Under the pieces are notes generated by a model. It made no database searches and was not told the DNA's origin. It worked only from the letters and a program-made list of their open reading frames with translations. From Actinacidiphila yanglinensis (lineage in GTDB: Bacteria; Actinomycetota; Actinomycetes; Streptomycetales; Streptomycetaceae): DNA of 64,000 bases. Of this stretch, positions 40,953 to 49,987 are shown one piece after another. The position numbers and the translations under genes are program-made. The stretch spans positions 62,001 to 126,000 of the forward strand of contig NZ_FNVU01000022.1 in the NCBI RefSeq assembly GCF_900107965.1, in the 5' to 3' direction. Position 1 is the first letter of the stretch, and every line of letters starts with the position of its first letter.

Positions 40953-43886
40953 TCACCCCGCCCGCGGCGCGATTCCCGGACCGCTCCGCGGCGGCGGGAC
41001 GTCGCCCGACTCCACCGCGGCCACGGCCAGCGCGGTGCGCGAGGGCGCCTCCCGCTTGCGCATCGCGGAGTGGACGTGCTTCTCGACGGTGCGGGGCGAC
41101 AGGCCGAGGACGCGGGCGATCTGCGCGCTGGTCCGCCCCTCCACGAGCAGGCGCACCACGTCGAGTTCGCGCGGCGAGAGCCGGTCGCCGTAGCCGGGCC
41201 GGCCGGCCCGCCCCCCGACCCGCACCCCCGCGCCGGCCAGGGTGCGCCGTACCCGGTCCGCGTCCCCGTCCGCGCCGAGGGCGGTGAGCTCCGCGAAGAC
41301 CTCGCGGAGCTCACCGGCGGCCCGGTCCCGTTCCCCGGCGGCGAGGCGGCAGCCGGCCGCCGCCTCGCGGGCCAGGAGGGCGTCGTACGGTCGCGGCAGC
41401 GCGGTCCAGGCGGCTCCCGCCTGCGCGAACAGCCCCGCGGCGCCCAGGAGATCACCGTCCGCGCGGGCGAGCAGCGCCGCGGTGAGCCGGTGGGCCACCG
41501 TCGCCGCGGGTGCGTCCAGGGCCCGCGTCCCCTCCGCGAACGCCGCCGCCGCGGCGGCGGCCTCCCGGGCGCGCCCCTCCTCCAGCAGCGCGCGCACCCG
41601 CAGCGGGGCGATCTCCGCGGCCCACAGCCACAGCCCCTTGGCCTCGACGAGCTGCCAGGCGGCGTCGGTGGCGGCCAGCGTCTCCGCGGGGTCCCCGGCG
41701 GCCTGCGCCAGCCGCGCGCGGACCGCGGCCGGGTCGCGCGTTCCGTCGGCGGGGCCGCGCAGGCGGCCGGCCGCGCCGGCGGACCCGATCCGCTCCCGCG
41801 CGCCGCGGTGGTCGCCGCGGGCGGCGTCGAGCAGGCCGGCCAGCAGCGACGCGTCGGCGCGCAGCACGGGTTCGGAGGCGTCGAGGGCGGGCGCGTGCCA
41901 GGCCCGGGTACGGCTCCAGTGGCCGGTGAGCCAGTCGAGGTGGGCGAGGGTCGCGCCCACGAGGTCGCGCAGGCGCAGGTGCTGGTGCTCCTGCGCGAGC
42001 GCGGCGGCCGCGTCGAGTTGTCTCCTGGCCTCGTCGTAGCGGCCCCACAGCATCGCCGCCTCACCGAGGTTGGCGAGCCCCCGGGCGCGCTGCAGCACCT
42101 CCCCGGGGGTCCGCCCGCCGACGGGCAGCTCACGCGCGGCCGCCCACCCGGCGGGGTCGCCGAGCACCAGCAGCGTCGAGGCGCGGTCGACGAGAAAGGC
42201 CAGCCACTCCTCCGGCGACGGCCCGGGCGGGGCCTCCACGAGTCGCCCGGCGCGCTCCAGCCAGGCGCGGTGGTGCGCCGCCGGGTGGGCGGTCCCGAGC
42301 GGGCGGGCCAGCATCAACATCGCGTGGACCGCGGCGGCCGGCCGGTCCTCGACGAGTCCGGGCAGCGCCCGCTCCATCTCGACCGAGGCCTCCTCGACGT
42401 CACCGACGTGGAACATCAGCCGGGCCAACTGCCAGGTGGCCTCGGCCCGTTCCTCCCGGGTGAGCCCTCCGGCGGCGCTCTCGCGCAGGGCCCCGACGAT
42501 CCGGCGCAGCTCCCCGTCCCCGGGGGCGGCGTACAGCGGCATCCGCAGGACCAGGCGGGAGACCGCCGCGCCGCGGACGGCGCCGCCGACCAGGAGGTCG
42601 AGCAGCAGCCCGAACGCGGTGCGCGGGTCCCCGGACGCGCTCGCGTGGTCGGCCGCCTGCTCGGCGTACACCGCCCACCGCTCCGGGTCGCGCGCCTCCC
42701 GGAAGTGCCGGGCCAGATCAGCGACGCGGCGCACCGGCTCCCGCTCCAGCGCCTCCCCGGCCCGGCGGTGGAGGCGGCCGCGCTCCAGCGCGCCGAGGGC
42801 GTGGTACACGCTGCGCGCGGCCAGGACGTGGCGGAACCCCACCCGGGCGTCGCCGTGTTCGTGCAGCAGCCCGGCGGCGACGGCCTCGACCAGACCTGCC
42901 TCCGCCGCGTCCGTCGGCAGGCCGGCGACCTCGGCGACCAGCGCCGGCGGACGTTCCCCCTCCAGCACCGCGAGCGCCGACAGCACCGCGCCGGCGGCCG
43001 GTCCGAGGCGCGAGGTCCGTTCGAGCACGGCGTCGCGGATGCTGGGCGGCACCTCCAGCTCCGCGACGTCGCGCCGCAGCCAGGAGCCGTCCTCGCAGAC
43101 CAGGTCCGCGCGGGCGTGCAGCAGGCGGACGGACTCCTCGATCGCCAGGGGCAGCCCGTCGGTGTGGCGGCGCAGGAACGCCGCGAACTCCACGGAGACC
43201 GGCTCGCCGCCGAGCATCGAGGAGACCAGGTCCGCCGTCCCCGCGGTGTCCAGCGGGGCGGGTTCGAGGCGGGTGACGTCGGCCTGCGCGACCATCCGGC
43301 GCAGCAGGGAGCGCGGGGGGACGTCCTCGGGCCGGTAGGTGAGGAGCAGGCGCGGGCCCCGGTCCCGCCGGGACCGCAGGAACAGCAGGAGTTCGAGCGT
43401 GGTCTCGTCCGCCCAGTGGGCGTCCTCCACCACGAACAGCCGGACCCCGAGGGCGTCGACGAGCTCGACGAGCGCGCGCAGCAGCCGGTGCCGGGCCGCC
43501 CCGGCGTCCGGCAGCGGTTCCGGCGCGGGCGGCAACTGCCCGGCCCACTCCGGGAAGAGCGGGCGCAGCGCCCCCGCCAGCCCGGTGAGGGGCAGCCCCG
43601 CCACGTTCTCGGCCAGCCGGCGCACGCCGTCGACGACCGGGCCGAGCGTGTACGGCTCCCGGAACGGCGGGCACTGCGCGACCAGCGCCGTCTCCGGGCG
43701 CCGCCGCAGGAGTTCGTCCAGCAGCCGGGTCTTCCCGATGCCCGCCTCGCCCGCGACCACGACGAGTCCCGGGCGCTCGTCCAGCCCGTGGTCGAGCAGC
43801 GAGAGGTCGCCGTCCCGGCCGACCAGGCGGGGAACGCCGAGGCCGGGCCGGCGTGTCGGCGTCTCCCCGCCCGCCCCTGCGCTCAT
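40953..43886 (-). CDS. LAL-type LuxR-family ATPase regulator
   Basis: Large ATP-binding LuxR-family activator of 977 residues. The N-terminal AAA/STAND ATPase has Walker A GEAGIGKT (46-53) and Walker B LFVVEDAHWAD; a long helical TPR-like middle follows; the C-terminal LuxR helix-turn-helix is LSPRELDVVRLLVEGRTSAQIARVLGLSPRTVEKHVHSAMRK. LAL proteins often activate antibiotic or carbon-utilisation clusters. It is divergent from the deoxysugar pair, 466 bp away, its only evident local candidate target. The start at 43886 is the first in frame. Confidence 0.88.
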   Translation of the reverse strand: MSAGAGGETPTRRPGLGVPRLVGRDGDLSLLDHGLDERPGLVVVAGEAGIGKTRLLDELLRRRPETALVAQCPPFREPYTLGPVVDGVRRLAENVAGLPLTGLAGALRPLFPEWAGQLPPAPEPLPDAGAARHRLLRALVELVDALGVRLFVVEDAHWADETTLELLLFLRSRRDRGPRLLLTYRPEDVPPRSLLRRMVAQADVTRLEPAPLDTAGTADLVSSMLGGEPVSVEFAAFLRRHTDGLPLAIEESVRLLHARADLVCEDGSWLRRDVAELEVPPSIRDAVLERTSRLGPAAGAVLSALAVLEGERPPALVAEVAGLPTDAAEAGLVEAVAAGLLHEHGDARVGFRHVLAARSVYHALGALERGRLHRRAGEALEREPVRRVADLARHFREARDPERWAVYAEQAADHASASGDPRTAFGLLLDLLVGGAVRGAAVSRLVLRMPLYAAPGDGELRRIVGALRESAAGGLTREERAEATWQLARLMFHVGDVEEASVEMERALPGLVEDRPAAAVHAMLMLARPLGTAHPAAHHRAWLERAGRLVEAPPGPSPEEWLAFLVDRASTLLVLGDPAGWAAARELPVGGRTPGEVLQRARGLANLGEAAMLWGRYDEARRQLDAAAALAQEHQHLRLRDLVGATLAHLDWLTGHWSRTRAWHAPALDASEPVLRADASLLAGLLDAARGDHRGARERIGSAGAAGRLRGPADGTRDPAAVRARLAQAAGDPAETLAATDAAWQLVEAKGLWLWAAEIAPLRVRALLEEGRAREAAAAAAAFAEGTRALDAPAATVAHRLTAALLARADGDLLGAAGLFAQAGAAWTALPRPYDALLAREAAAGCRLAAGERDRAAGELREVFAELTALGADGDADRVRRTLAGAGVRVGGRAGRPGYGDRLSPRELDVVRLLVEGRTSAQIARVLGLSPRTVEKHVHSAMRKREAPSRTALAVAAVESGDVPPPRSGPGIAPRAG

Positions 43887-44175
43887 CTCCGCCTCCGATC
43901 AGCCCCCGGTCCGGCTCCCGGGGCAACATTCTGCCGGTCGCTCCCGCGGTGCGGCGAGGACGAGGAGGACGAGGAAGGGGAGGTGGGCCCGCGGTCGCGG
44001 CGGCGCGCAGGGTCCCCGGCGGCCCAACTCGTCTGCGGGCAGGCCGGATCGGCGTCCGCGGAGGCGAACATGGCGCGTACGTCGACTCGCGGGCGACCGG
44101 GCCGGGACGGCGCCTGCCGGGGGACGCGCGGCCGGTGGAGGCCGCCCGCTGTTTTCCGGAGTTCCTCCCTCCATG

Positions 44176-44192
44176 GTGCGCGGGTGGCGCAC
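44176..44192. promoter_or_regulatory. inverted repeat in the LAL / deoxysugar intergenic region
   Basis: GTGCGC-GGGTG-GCGCAC, perfect 6-bp arms and 5-base spacer, 160 bp upstream of the 2,3-dehydratase gene. The 43887-44352 gap must hold both divergent promoters; I see nothing else definite in it. The repeat could be a LuxR-type binding site or a simple hairpin. Confidence 0.35.
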
Positions 44193-44352
44193 GCGTTGGA
44201 TCATGACCAGCGGTACTCGCTCAGGGCGGTTCGGCGGGTGGCGGCGTACGGCTCGAGCGGGCGGAGCCGGGCGGGGCCGCCGCCGGCGAACGGCCGTCCC
44301 ACCGACTTGCACCGACCACCGGACGCGTCCGGGGAAACGGGGAAGCAGAGAC

Positions 44353-45933
44353 ATGCCGTCGCAGTCCGCCATCACCCTCGGCTCCGCCACCACTCTCGAC
44401 CCGGCCGCCGCGCTGCTGCAGCCCCGCGTCGACGCCGGCGTCCCGGAACGCCTCGCGCGCTCGGCCGCGGCGACCGACGGGGGCGTCATGCGCACCGACG
44501 CCTTCGCCGCGTGGTTCGCCCGGCGCCGCGAGGCGCACCCCTTCCGGGTCGAACGCATCCCGTTCGACCGGCTGGAGGGCTGGTCGTTCGACGGCCGCAC
44601 CGGGGACCTGGTGCACCGCAGCGGCCGCTTCTTCACCGTCGAGGGCCTGCACGTCAGCGTCGACGAGGGACGGCGCGGCGCGTGGCACCAGCCGATCATC
44701 AAGCAGCCCGAGGTGGGCATCCTGGGCATCCTCGTCAAGGAGTTCGACGGGGTCCTGCACCTGCTGATGCAGGCCAAGATGGAACCGGGGAACGTCAACC
44801 TGCTCCAGCTGTCGCCCACGGTGCAGGCCACCCGCAGCAACTACACGAAGGTGCACCGCGGCGTGGACGTGAAGTACCTCGACCACTTCACCCGGCCGGG
44901 CCGCGGCCGCGTCCTCGTCGACGTGCTGCAGTCCGAGCACGGTGCCTGGTTCCTGCACAAGAGCAACCGCAACATGATCGTCGAGGCGTCCGGCGAGGTG
45001 GCCGTGGCGGAGGACTTCTGCTGGCTGACGCTCGGCCAGATAGGCCGGCTGCTGCATCTGGACAACGTGGTGAACATGGACGCGCGCACCGTCCTCGCCT
45101 GCGCACCGGTGGCCGCCGCCCTGGTCGACGGCCCGGCCGCCACCCCGGCCGCCCGCCCGGCCCCCGGCCCGGCCGTCACCGCCCCGTCCACGGCACCCGT
45201 CCCGCCCGCCGACGGCCGCTCGACCCGCACCACCCGCTACACCCAGGCGCTGCGACGCTCGGCGGAGCCCGCCGCGGGCGCGCTGCACAGCGACGCCGAG
45301 CTGCTGTCGTGGTTCGCCTCCGAACGCTCCCGGCACGACCTGGTCGTGCGCCGCATGCCGCTGCGCGAACTGCCGGGCTGGCACCGGCGTGAGGACGTGG
45401 TCGAGCACGCGGACGGCCTCGGCTTCCGGGTGGTCGCGGTGGCGGTGGCCGCCGCGAGCCGCGAGGTGGCCCGCTGGACGCAGCCGCTGATCGAGCCGAA
45501 CGGCACGGGCGTGATGGCCTTCGTCACCCGGCAGATCGGCGGCGTGGCGCACGTCCTGGTGCACGCGCGGGTGGAGGGCGGCTTCCTCGACACCGTCGAG
45601 CTCGCGCCGACCGTGCAGCACGTGCCCGGAGAGTTCGTGGCCACCGAGGACCCCGGCGGGCGGCCCCCGTTCCTCGACCTGGTGCTGGCCGCACCGCCGG
45701 ACCGGGTCCGCTACGAGGCGGTCCACTCCGAGGAGGGCGGGCGCTTCCTGGCCGCGCAGAGCCGCTACCTGCTCGTCGAGGCCGACGAGCACGACGCCCC
45801 GGTCCAGGAACCGCCCGGCTACCGCTGGGTGACGCCGGGCCAGCTGTCCTGGCTGGTCCGGCACGGCCACTACCTCAACGTGCAGGCCCGCACCCTGCTC
45901 GCGTGCCTCAACGCCCTGGTGGGCGGGCAGTGA
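44353..45933 (+). CDS. NDP-hexose 2,3-dehydratase
   Basis: Enzyme of 526 residues that eliminates water across C-2/C-3 of an NDP-4-keto-6-deoxyhexose, the first step of 2-deoxygenation in deoxysugar biosynthesis (family of TylCVI, EryBVI, OleV). The protein is a tandem repeat: the half at about 45-235 (WHQPIIKQPEVGILGILVKEF, MQAKMEPGNVNLLQLSPTVQAT) mirrors the half at about 310-520 (WTQPLIEPNGTGVMAFVTRQI, VHARVEGGFLDTVELAPTVQHV). An Ala/Pro linker joins the halves. The ATG at 44353 is preceded by a weak GGAAGCAGAG. Its stop overlaps the ketoreductase start. Confidence 0.9.
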   Translation: MPSQSAITLGSATTLDPAAALLQPRVDAGVPERLARSAAATDGGVMRTDAFAAWFARRREAHPFRVERIPFDRLEGWSFDGRTGDLVHRSGRFFTVEGLHVSVDEGRRGAWHQPIIKQPEVGILGILVKEFDGVLHLLMQAKMEPGNVNLLQLSPTVQATRSNYTKVHRGVDVKYLDHFTRPGRGRVLVDVLQSEHGAWFLHKSNRNMIVEASGEVAVAEDFCWLTLGQIGRLLHLDNVVNMDARTVLACAPVAAALVDGPAATPAARPAPGPAVTAPSTAPVPPADGRSTRTTRYTQALRRSAEPAAGALHSDAELLSWFASERSRHDLVVRRMPLRELPGWHRREDVVEHADGLGFRVVAVAVAAASREVARWTQPLIEPNGTGVMAFVTRQIGGVAHVLVHARVEGGFLDTVELAPTVQHVPGEFVATEDPGGRPPFLDLVLAAPPDRVRYEAVHSEEGGRFLAAQSRYLLVEADEHDAPVQEPPGYRWVTPGQLSWLVRHGHYLNVQARTLLACLNALVGGQ

Positions 45934-46961
45934 CCCCGGTACGCATCGGCGTCCTCGGCTGCGCGGAGATCGCCCGCCGGCGGATGCTGCCCGCCATGAC
46001 GGCCTGTCCCGCGACCGAGGTGTATGCGGTGGCCTCCCGCGACCGCGACCGGGCCGCCGCGACGGCGCGGACCTTCGGTTGCCGGCCCGTGCACGGGTAC
46101 GACGCCCTCCTCGCCCTCGACGAGGTGGAGGCGGTCTACGTGCCGCTGCCCGCCGCGCTGCACGCCGAATGGATCGAGGCGGCGCTGCGCGCGGGGAAGC
46201 ACGTGCTCGGCGAGAAGCCGCTGACCACCGACCCCGACCGCACCCGCGCGCTGCTCTCGCTCGCTCGGGAGCGGGGGCTGGTGCTGCGGGAGAACGTGAT
46301 GTTCGTGCACCACGGCCAGCATGCCGCGGTCCGCGACCTGGTGGCCGGCGGGGCGATCGGCCGGCTGCGCTCCTTCCACGCCGACTTCACCGTGCCCGAG
46401 CGGCCCGACGGCGACATCCGCCACCGCGCCGACCTGGGCGGCGGGGCGCTCTTCGACACCGGTGTCTATCCGGTGCGGGCCGCGCTGCACCTGCTCGGCG
46501 GCCTGCCCGAGGTGGTCGGCGCGGTGCTCGGCGCCGGTCCCGGACGGGAGGTCGACACCTTCGGCGGGGCCCTGCTGCGGGGCGCCGGCGGCGTCAGCGC
46601 CCACCTGACCTTCGGCCTGGAGAACGCCTACAGGTCGCGCTACGAACTGCGCGGCAGCACCGGCCGGATCACCCTCGACCGGGCCTTCACCCCGCCGGCC
46701 GGGCAGGCCCCGGTGATCCGGCTCGAACAGTCGGCGGGAGGCGTGCGGGAACTGCCGCTGCCCGCCGAGGACCAGGTGCGGAACACCGTGGCCTGGTTCG
46801 CCGCGGCCGTACGCTCCGGGGTCCCGGCGGCCGCCGCGGCGGACACGGCGGGCACGGAGGACGCCGATGCGACGGCCACCCTTCGGCAGGCACTCCTGCT
46901 GGACCGGATTCGCCTCTGTGCGAGGGGAGTTGAGCCGGCCGACGACCAGGGGGCCCCATGA
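45930..46961 (+). CDS. NDP-hexose 3-ketoreductase (Gfo/Idh/MocA family)
   Basis: NAD(P)H-dependent reductase of 343 residues that would reduce the 3-keto group left by the 2,3-dehydratase, giving a 4-keto-2,6-dideoxyhexose (family of TylCII, OleW, SpnN). Rossmann motif GVLGCAEIARR (7-17), EKPL with Lys96, and the GGGALFDTGVYPVRAAL segment with the catalytic Tyr region. The GTG start overlaps the dehydratase stop (GTGA). Glucose-1-phosphate activation, 4,6-dehydratase and glycosyltransferase genes are not in the window, so the sugar nucleotide is presumably made elsewhere. Confidence 0.87.
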   Translation: MTPVRIGVLGCAEIARRRMLPAMTACPATEVYAVASRDRDRAAATARTFGCRPVHGYDALLALDEVEAVYVPLPAALHAEWIEAALRAGKHVLGEKPLTTDPDRTRALLSLARERGLVLRENVMFVHHGQHAAVRDLVAGGAIGRLRSFHADFTVPERPDGDIRHRADLGGGALFDTGVYPVRAALHLLGGLPEVVGAVLGAGPGREVDTFGGALLRGAGGVSAHLTFGLENAYRSRYELRGSTGRITLDRAFTPPAGQAPVIRLEQSAGGVRELPLPAEDQVRNTVAWFAAAVRSGVPAAAAADTAGTEDADATATLRQALLLDRIRLCARGVEPADDQGAP

Positions 46962-47001
46962 TCGACCCGCACGCGTGATCACCCCTCGCACGCCCGTCCG
47001 G

Positions 47002-47020
47002 GCGAGTAGATTCGACTCGC
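47002..47020. promoter_or_regulatory. inverted repeat upstream of UbiD gene
   Basis: GCGAGT-N7-ACTCGC (arms 47002-47007 and 47015-47020), 43 bp upstream of the UbiD GTG. A candidate operator; no regulator is assigned. Confidence 0.4.
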
Positions 47021-47062
47021 TCGACAACCTGGCACGACACAACAGGACCGGAGGAATGTGGC

Positions 47063-48520
47063 GTGGGTTCCTTGGAGGACGTCAACGATCTGCGTGGGTG
47101 GCTGGAGTTGGCGGGTGAGATGGGTGAGGTGACGACGATCACCGGTGCGCATTGGGATCGGGAGATCGGTGCGGCGTCGGAGGTGAATTACAAGCGGGCG
47201 TCGCCGCCGGCGTTGTTGTTCGATGACATTGTGGGGTATCGGTCGGGGTTGCGGGTGTTGACGGCGAGTATGGCGAATGCGCGCCGGTTGGGGATGACGT
47301 TGCGGTTGGGGACGGATCTGGATGATCGGGGTCTGGTGGAGGCGTTGCGGACGCGTCCGGGGGAGTGGGTGGAGGCTGCGGGGAAGTTTCCGATGAATGT
47401 GGTGGATTCGGGTCCGGTGGTTGAGCATGTGGTGGCGGGTGGGGAGGTGGATCTGCTGGCGTTTCCGGTGCCGAAGTGGCATGAGGGGGATGGGGGGCGG
47501 TATGTGGGGACGGGGTGTGCGGTGTTCACGACGGATCCGGTGTCGGGGGTGGTGAATGCGGGGGCGTATCGGATGCAGGTGCAGAACGGTGGGCGGGCGG
47601 TGAGTGTGAACATGGAGGCGGGGAAGCATGGTGCGGGGCATGTGCGGGAGTGGTTTGCGCGGGAGGGTCGGGCGCCGGTGACGGCGTCGTTGGGGCATGA
47701 TCCGTTGTTGCTGGTGGTGGCGGGTACGGAGGTGCCGGCGGGGGTGTCGGAGTTGGAGTATGCGGGGGCGGTGTTGGGGCGGCCGGTGGATGTGCTGCTC
47801 GGTGAGGTGACGGGGTTGCCGGTTCCGGCGTTCGGGGAGATTGCGGTGGAGGGGTGGTTGTATCCGGATCGGCGGGAGTTGGAGGGGCCGTTCGGGGAGT
47901 GGACGGGGTATTACAGTGGGGGGAGTGAGCCGGTGTTGACGATGGAGGTGGAGCGGGTTTATCACCGGTCGGATCCGGTGTTGTTGGGGGCGCCTCCTGG
48001 GAAGCCGCCGCATGATTATTCGTATATGCGGAGTGTGATGAAGTCGGCGATGATCCAGGATGCGTTGGTGGGGTGTGGGTTGCGGGGTGTGGAGGGTGTG
48101 TGGGCTCATGAGGTGGGGGGTGGGCGGCAGTTGTTGGCGGTGTCGATTCGGCAGGGGTATGCGGGGCATGCGCGGCAGGCGGGGTATTTGGCGTCGCAGT
48201 TGCCGTCGGCGGCGTATATGAACAAGTTCGTGATCGTGGTGGATGCGGATGTGGATCCGCGGAGTTTGAATGATGTGATGTGGGCGGTGTGTACGCGGAC
48301 GGATCCGGCGGAGGACATCGAGACGATGCGGCAGACGTGGGGGAGTCGGGTGGATCCGTTGCGGGCGGCGGGGTTGCCGCCGTTCAACACGCGTGCGGTG
48401 ATCGATGCGTGTCGTCCGTGGTCGCGGTTGGCGGATTTCCCGAAGGTGGCCGAGGCGAGTCGTGAGTTGACCGATCATGTGATCCGGCGCTGGCCGGACG
48501 CACTCGGCGGCACGCGCTGA
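47063..48520 (+). CDS. UbiD-family prenylated-FMN decarboxylase with atypical codon use
   Basis: Decarboxylase of 485 residues of the UbiD/Fdc/VdcC family, reversibly decarboxylating aromatic or unsaturated acids with prenylated FMN. Cofactor and catalytic segments: GAYRMQVQNGGRAVSVNMEAGKHGAGH (split around residues 172-198), the acidic ELEYAGAVLGRP, and EGPFGEWTGYYSGG with the C-terminal Glu of the R-E-E set. GTG start with GGAGGA at 47050-47055. No UbiX prenyltransferase is nearby. Codon use is odd: G- and T-ending codons (GAT, GGG, GTG, TTG) replace the C-ending ones of its neighbours; bases 47461-47520 hold 33 G and 8 C. The bias fades near 48400. Protocatechuate or vanillate-type acids are plausible substrates. 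Confidence 0.88.
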   Translation: MGSLEDVNDLRGWLELAGEMGEVTTITGAHWDREIGAASEVNYKRASPPALLFDDIVGYRSGLRVLTASMANARRLGMTLRLGTDLDDRGLVEALRTRPGEWVEAAGKFPMNVVDSGPVVEHVVAGGEVDLLAFPVPKWHEGDGGRYVGTGCAVFTTDPVSGVVNAGAYRMQVQNGGRAVSVNMEAGKHGAGHVREWFAREGRAPVTASLGHDPLLLVVAGTEVPAGVSELEYAGAVLGRPVDVLLGEVTGLPVPAFGEIAVEGWLYPDRRELEGPFGEWTGYYSGGSEPVLTMEVERVYHRSDPVLLGAPPGKPPHDYSYMRSVMKSAMIQDALVGCGLRGVEGVWAHEVGGGRQLLAVSIRQGYAGHARQAGYLASQLPSAAYMNKFVIVVDADVDPRSLNDVMWAVCTRTDPAEDIETMRQTWGSRVDPLRAAGLPPFNTRAVIDACRPWSRLADFPKVAEASRELTDHVIRRWPDALGGTR

Positions 48521-48643
48521 CGTCGCGGTCCGCCGCATCAGGGGGCGGGCGGGAAGCGGCAGGTGCCGGGGTGGCGGCGGCACCCATCGGCTAACGTCGG
48601 CAGCCGCAGGTTCGACACCATCCGAGGGACGTGGGGGCGGCAC

Positions 48644-49732
48644 ATGGCCCGCAGTGGCGTGACGCGCGGCGGCGCCGGCGGCGTCCAGAAGGCCACCGTC
48701 AGCGACGTGGCCCGGCGGGCCGGGGTCTCGGCCGCCACCGTCTCCCGCGTCCTCAGCGGCAACCACCCGGTCGCCCCCGCCACCCGCACCAAGGTGATGC
48801 GGGCGATCCGCGATCTCGACTACGTCGTCAACGCGCACGCCCGCGCCCTGGCCGGCAGCCACACCAAGACCGTCGCGATCATCCTCAGCGACGTCACCGC
48901 GCCGTTCTTCAACACCATCGCGGGCGGCATCCAGCGCCAGGCGACCCTCGAAGGACGGCTCTGCCTGATCTGCGCCAGCGACGGCGACCCGGAGCGCGAG
49001 ATCGCCATCGTCTCGATGCTGCGCGAGCAGAGCACCGACGCGGTCTTCCTGGTGGGCGGGGTCACCGACACCCCGGAGTACCGGCGGCGGATGGCGCGTC
49101 TCGCCCACGCGCTCAACGACGCGGGTTCGCGCCTGGTGCTGTGCGGGCGCCCGTCGCCCGGGGACGACCTGCCGGTCACCGTGGTCGAGTACGACAACGA
49201 GGGCGGTGCCTTCTCCGCCGCCAGCCACCTGCTGTCCGCCGGGCACGAGCGGATCGTCTTCGTCGGGGGGTGGGAGGGCAACACCGCCACCGAGGCCCGT
49301 ATCACCGGCCTGCGCCGCGCGATGGCCTCCTACGGGCTCGACCTCGACCCGGCGGCGGTCGTGCCGGGCCGGATGGACCGCGCCTTCGGGTACCGCACCA
49401 CCCGGCGACTGCTCGCCGAGGGGCCGGAGTTCACCGCGGTCCTCGCCTGCGACGACCCGGTGGCCGCGGGCGTGGTGGCGGCGCTGCGGGAGGCCGGTCG
49501 CGACGTCCCCGGCGACGTGTCCGTCATCGGCTACGACGACCTGAGTCCCGCTCAGGACGTCCATCCCGCGCTGACCACCGTGCACATCCCGCTCACCGAA
49601 CTCGGCCGCACCGCCGTGCGGTTGGCCCTGCACCGCGACGACCCGGACTGCGGCGACCAGCACGTCGTGCTCGGCACCCACGTGGTCGTACGGCAGTCGG
49701 TCGCCCCGCGCAGGCGGCCCGCGTTCTCCTGA
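48644..49732 (+). CDS. LacI-family transcriptional regulator
   Basis: LacI regulator of 362 residues. Helix-turn-helix ATVSDVARRAGVSAATVSRVL (split, residues 18-38) plus hinge RALAGSHTKTVA, then the periplasmic-binding-protein-like core with CDDPVAAGVVAALREAGRDVPGDVSVIGYDD. The ATG at 48644 is favoured over upstream starts in the same frame because it begins close to the DNA-binding domain. The PL8 lyase gene follows in the same direction with a perfect CG-centred palindrome (49738-49749) between, so it most likely represses the lyase until a sugar fragment binds. Confidence 0.9.
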   Translation: MARSGVTRGGAGGVQKATVSDVARRAGVSAATVSRVLSGNHPVAPATRTKVMRAIRDLDYVVNAHARALAGSHTKTVAIILSDVTAPFFNTIAGGIQRQATLEGRLCLICASDGDPEREIAIVSMLREQSTDAVFLVGGVTDTPEYRRRMARLAHALNDAGSRLVLCGRPSPGDDLPVTVVEYDNEGGAFSAASHLLSAGHERIVFVGGWEGNTATEARITGLRRAMASYGLDLDPAAVVPGRMDRAFGYRTTRRLLAEGPEFTAVLACDDPVAAGVVAALREAGRDVPGDVSVIGYDDLSPAQDVHPALTTVHIPLTELGRTAVRLALHRDDPDCGDQHVVLGTHVVVRQSVAPRRRPAFS

Positions 49733-49737
49733 CGCGT

Positions 49738-49749
49738 GAAATCGATTTC
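49738..49749. promoter_or_regulatory. perfect CG-centred palindrome after LacI gene (LacI operator)
   Basis: GAAATCGATTTC, a 12-bp perfect palindrome, five bases after the LacI stop and 239 bp upstream of the PL8 start. It shares AATCGATT with the GH3 site at 36318. Confidence 0.65.
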
Positions 49750-49867
49750 CTCGCGCCTTCCACGTACCGCCCACGCCGGAACCCCTGCGCCCTGCAGTGC
49801 CCCGCGCTGGCCGCGCCCGCTCAACGGCCACACCTCGTGCGGGCGTTGATGGCCCGGGCAACGACCA

Positions 49868-49896
49868 TTGACACCCCGTGAGGAAACCGCTTACCT
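49868..49896 (+). promoter_or_regulatory. sigma-70-like promoter of PL8 lyase with overlapping LacI-like site
   Basis: TTGACA (49868-49873), 17-base spacer, TTACCT (49891-49896), 92 bp before the PL8 ATG. GGAAACCGCTTACC (49882-49895) overlaps the -10 and has 5 of 7 paired positions around a central CG, so a LacI protein bound there would block the promoter. Confidence 0.6.
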
Positions 49897-49987
49897 TCTG
49901 TGCCGCGGACCCGCTCCACCCCGGTCCGGTGCCGTCCCGACGGCCGCCCGACTTCCTGCCGTCGGCCAGTGGGCAAGGAGACGTTCC

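Noticed and set aside
36331..45392. Very long plus-strand open frames opposite the sedolisin and LAL genes
   Set aside because: Same GC-bias artefact; low-complexity products and no ribosome sites.
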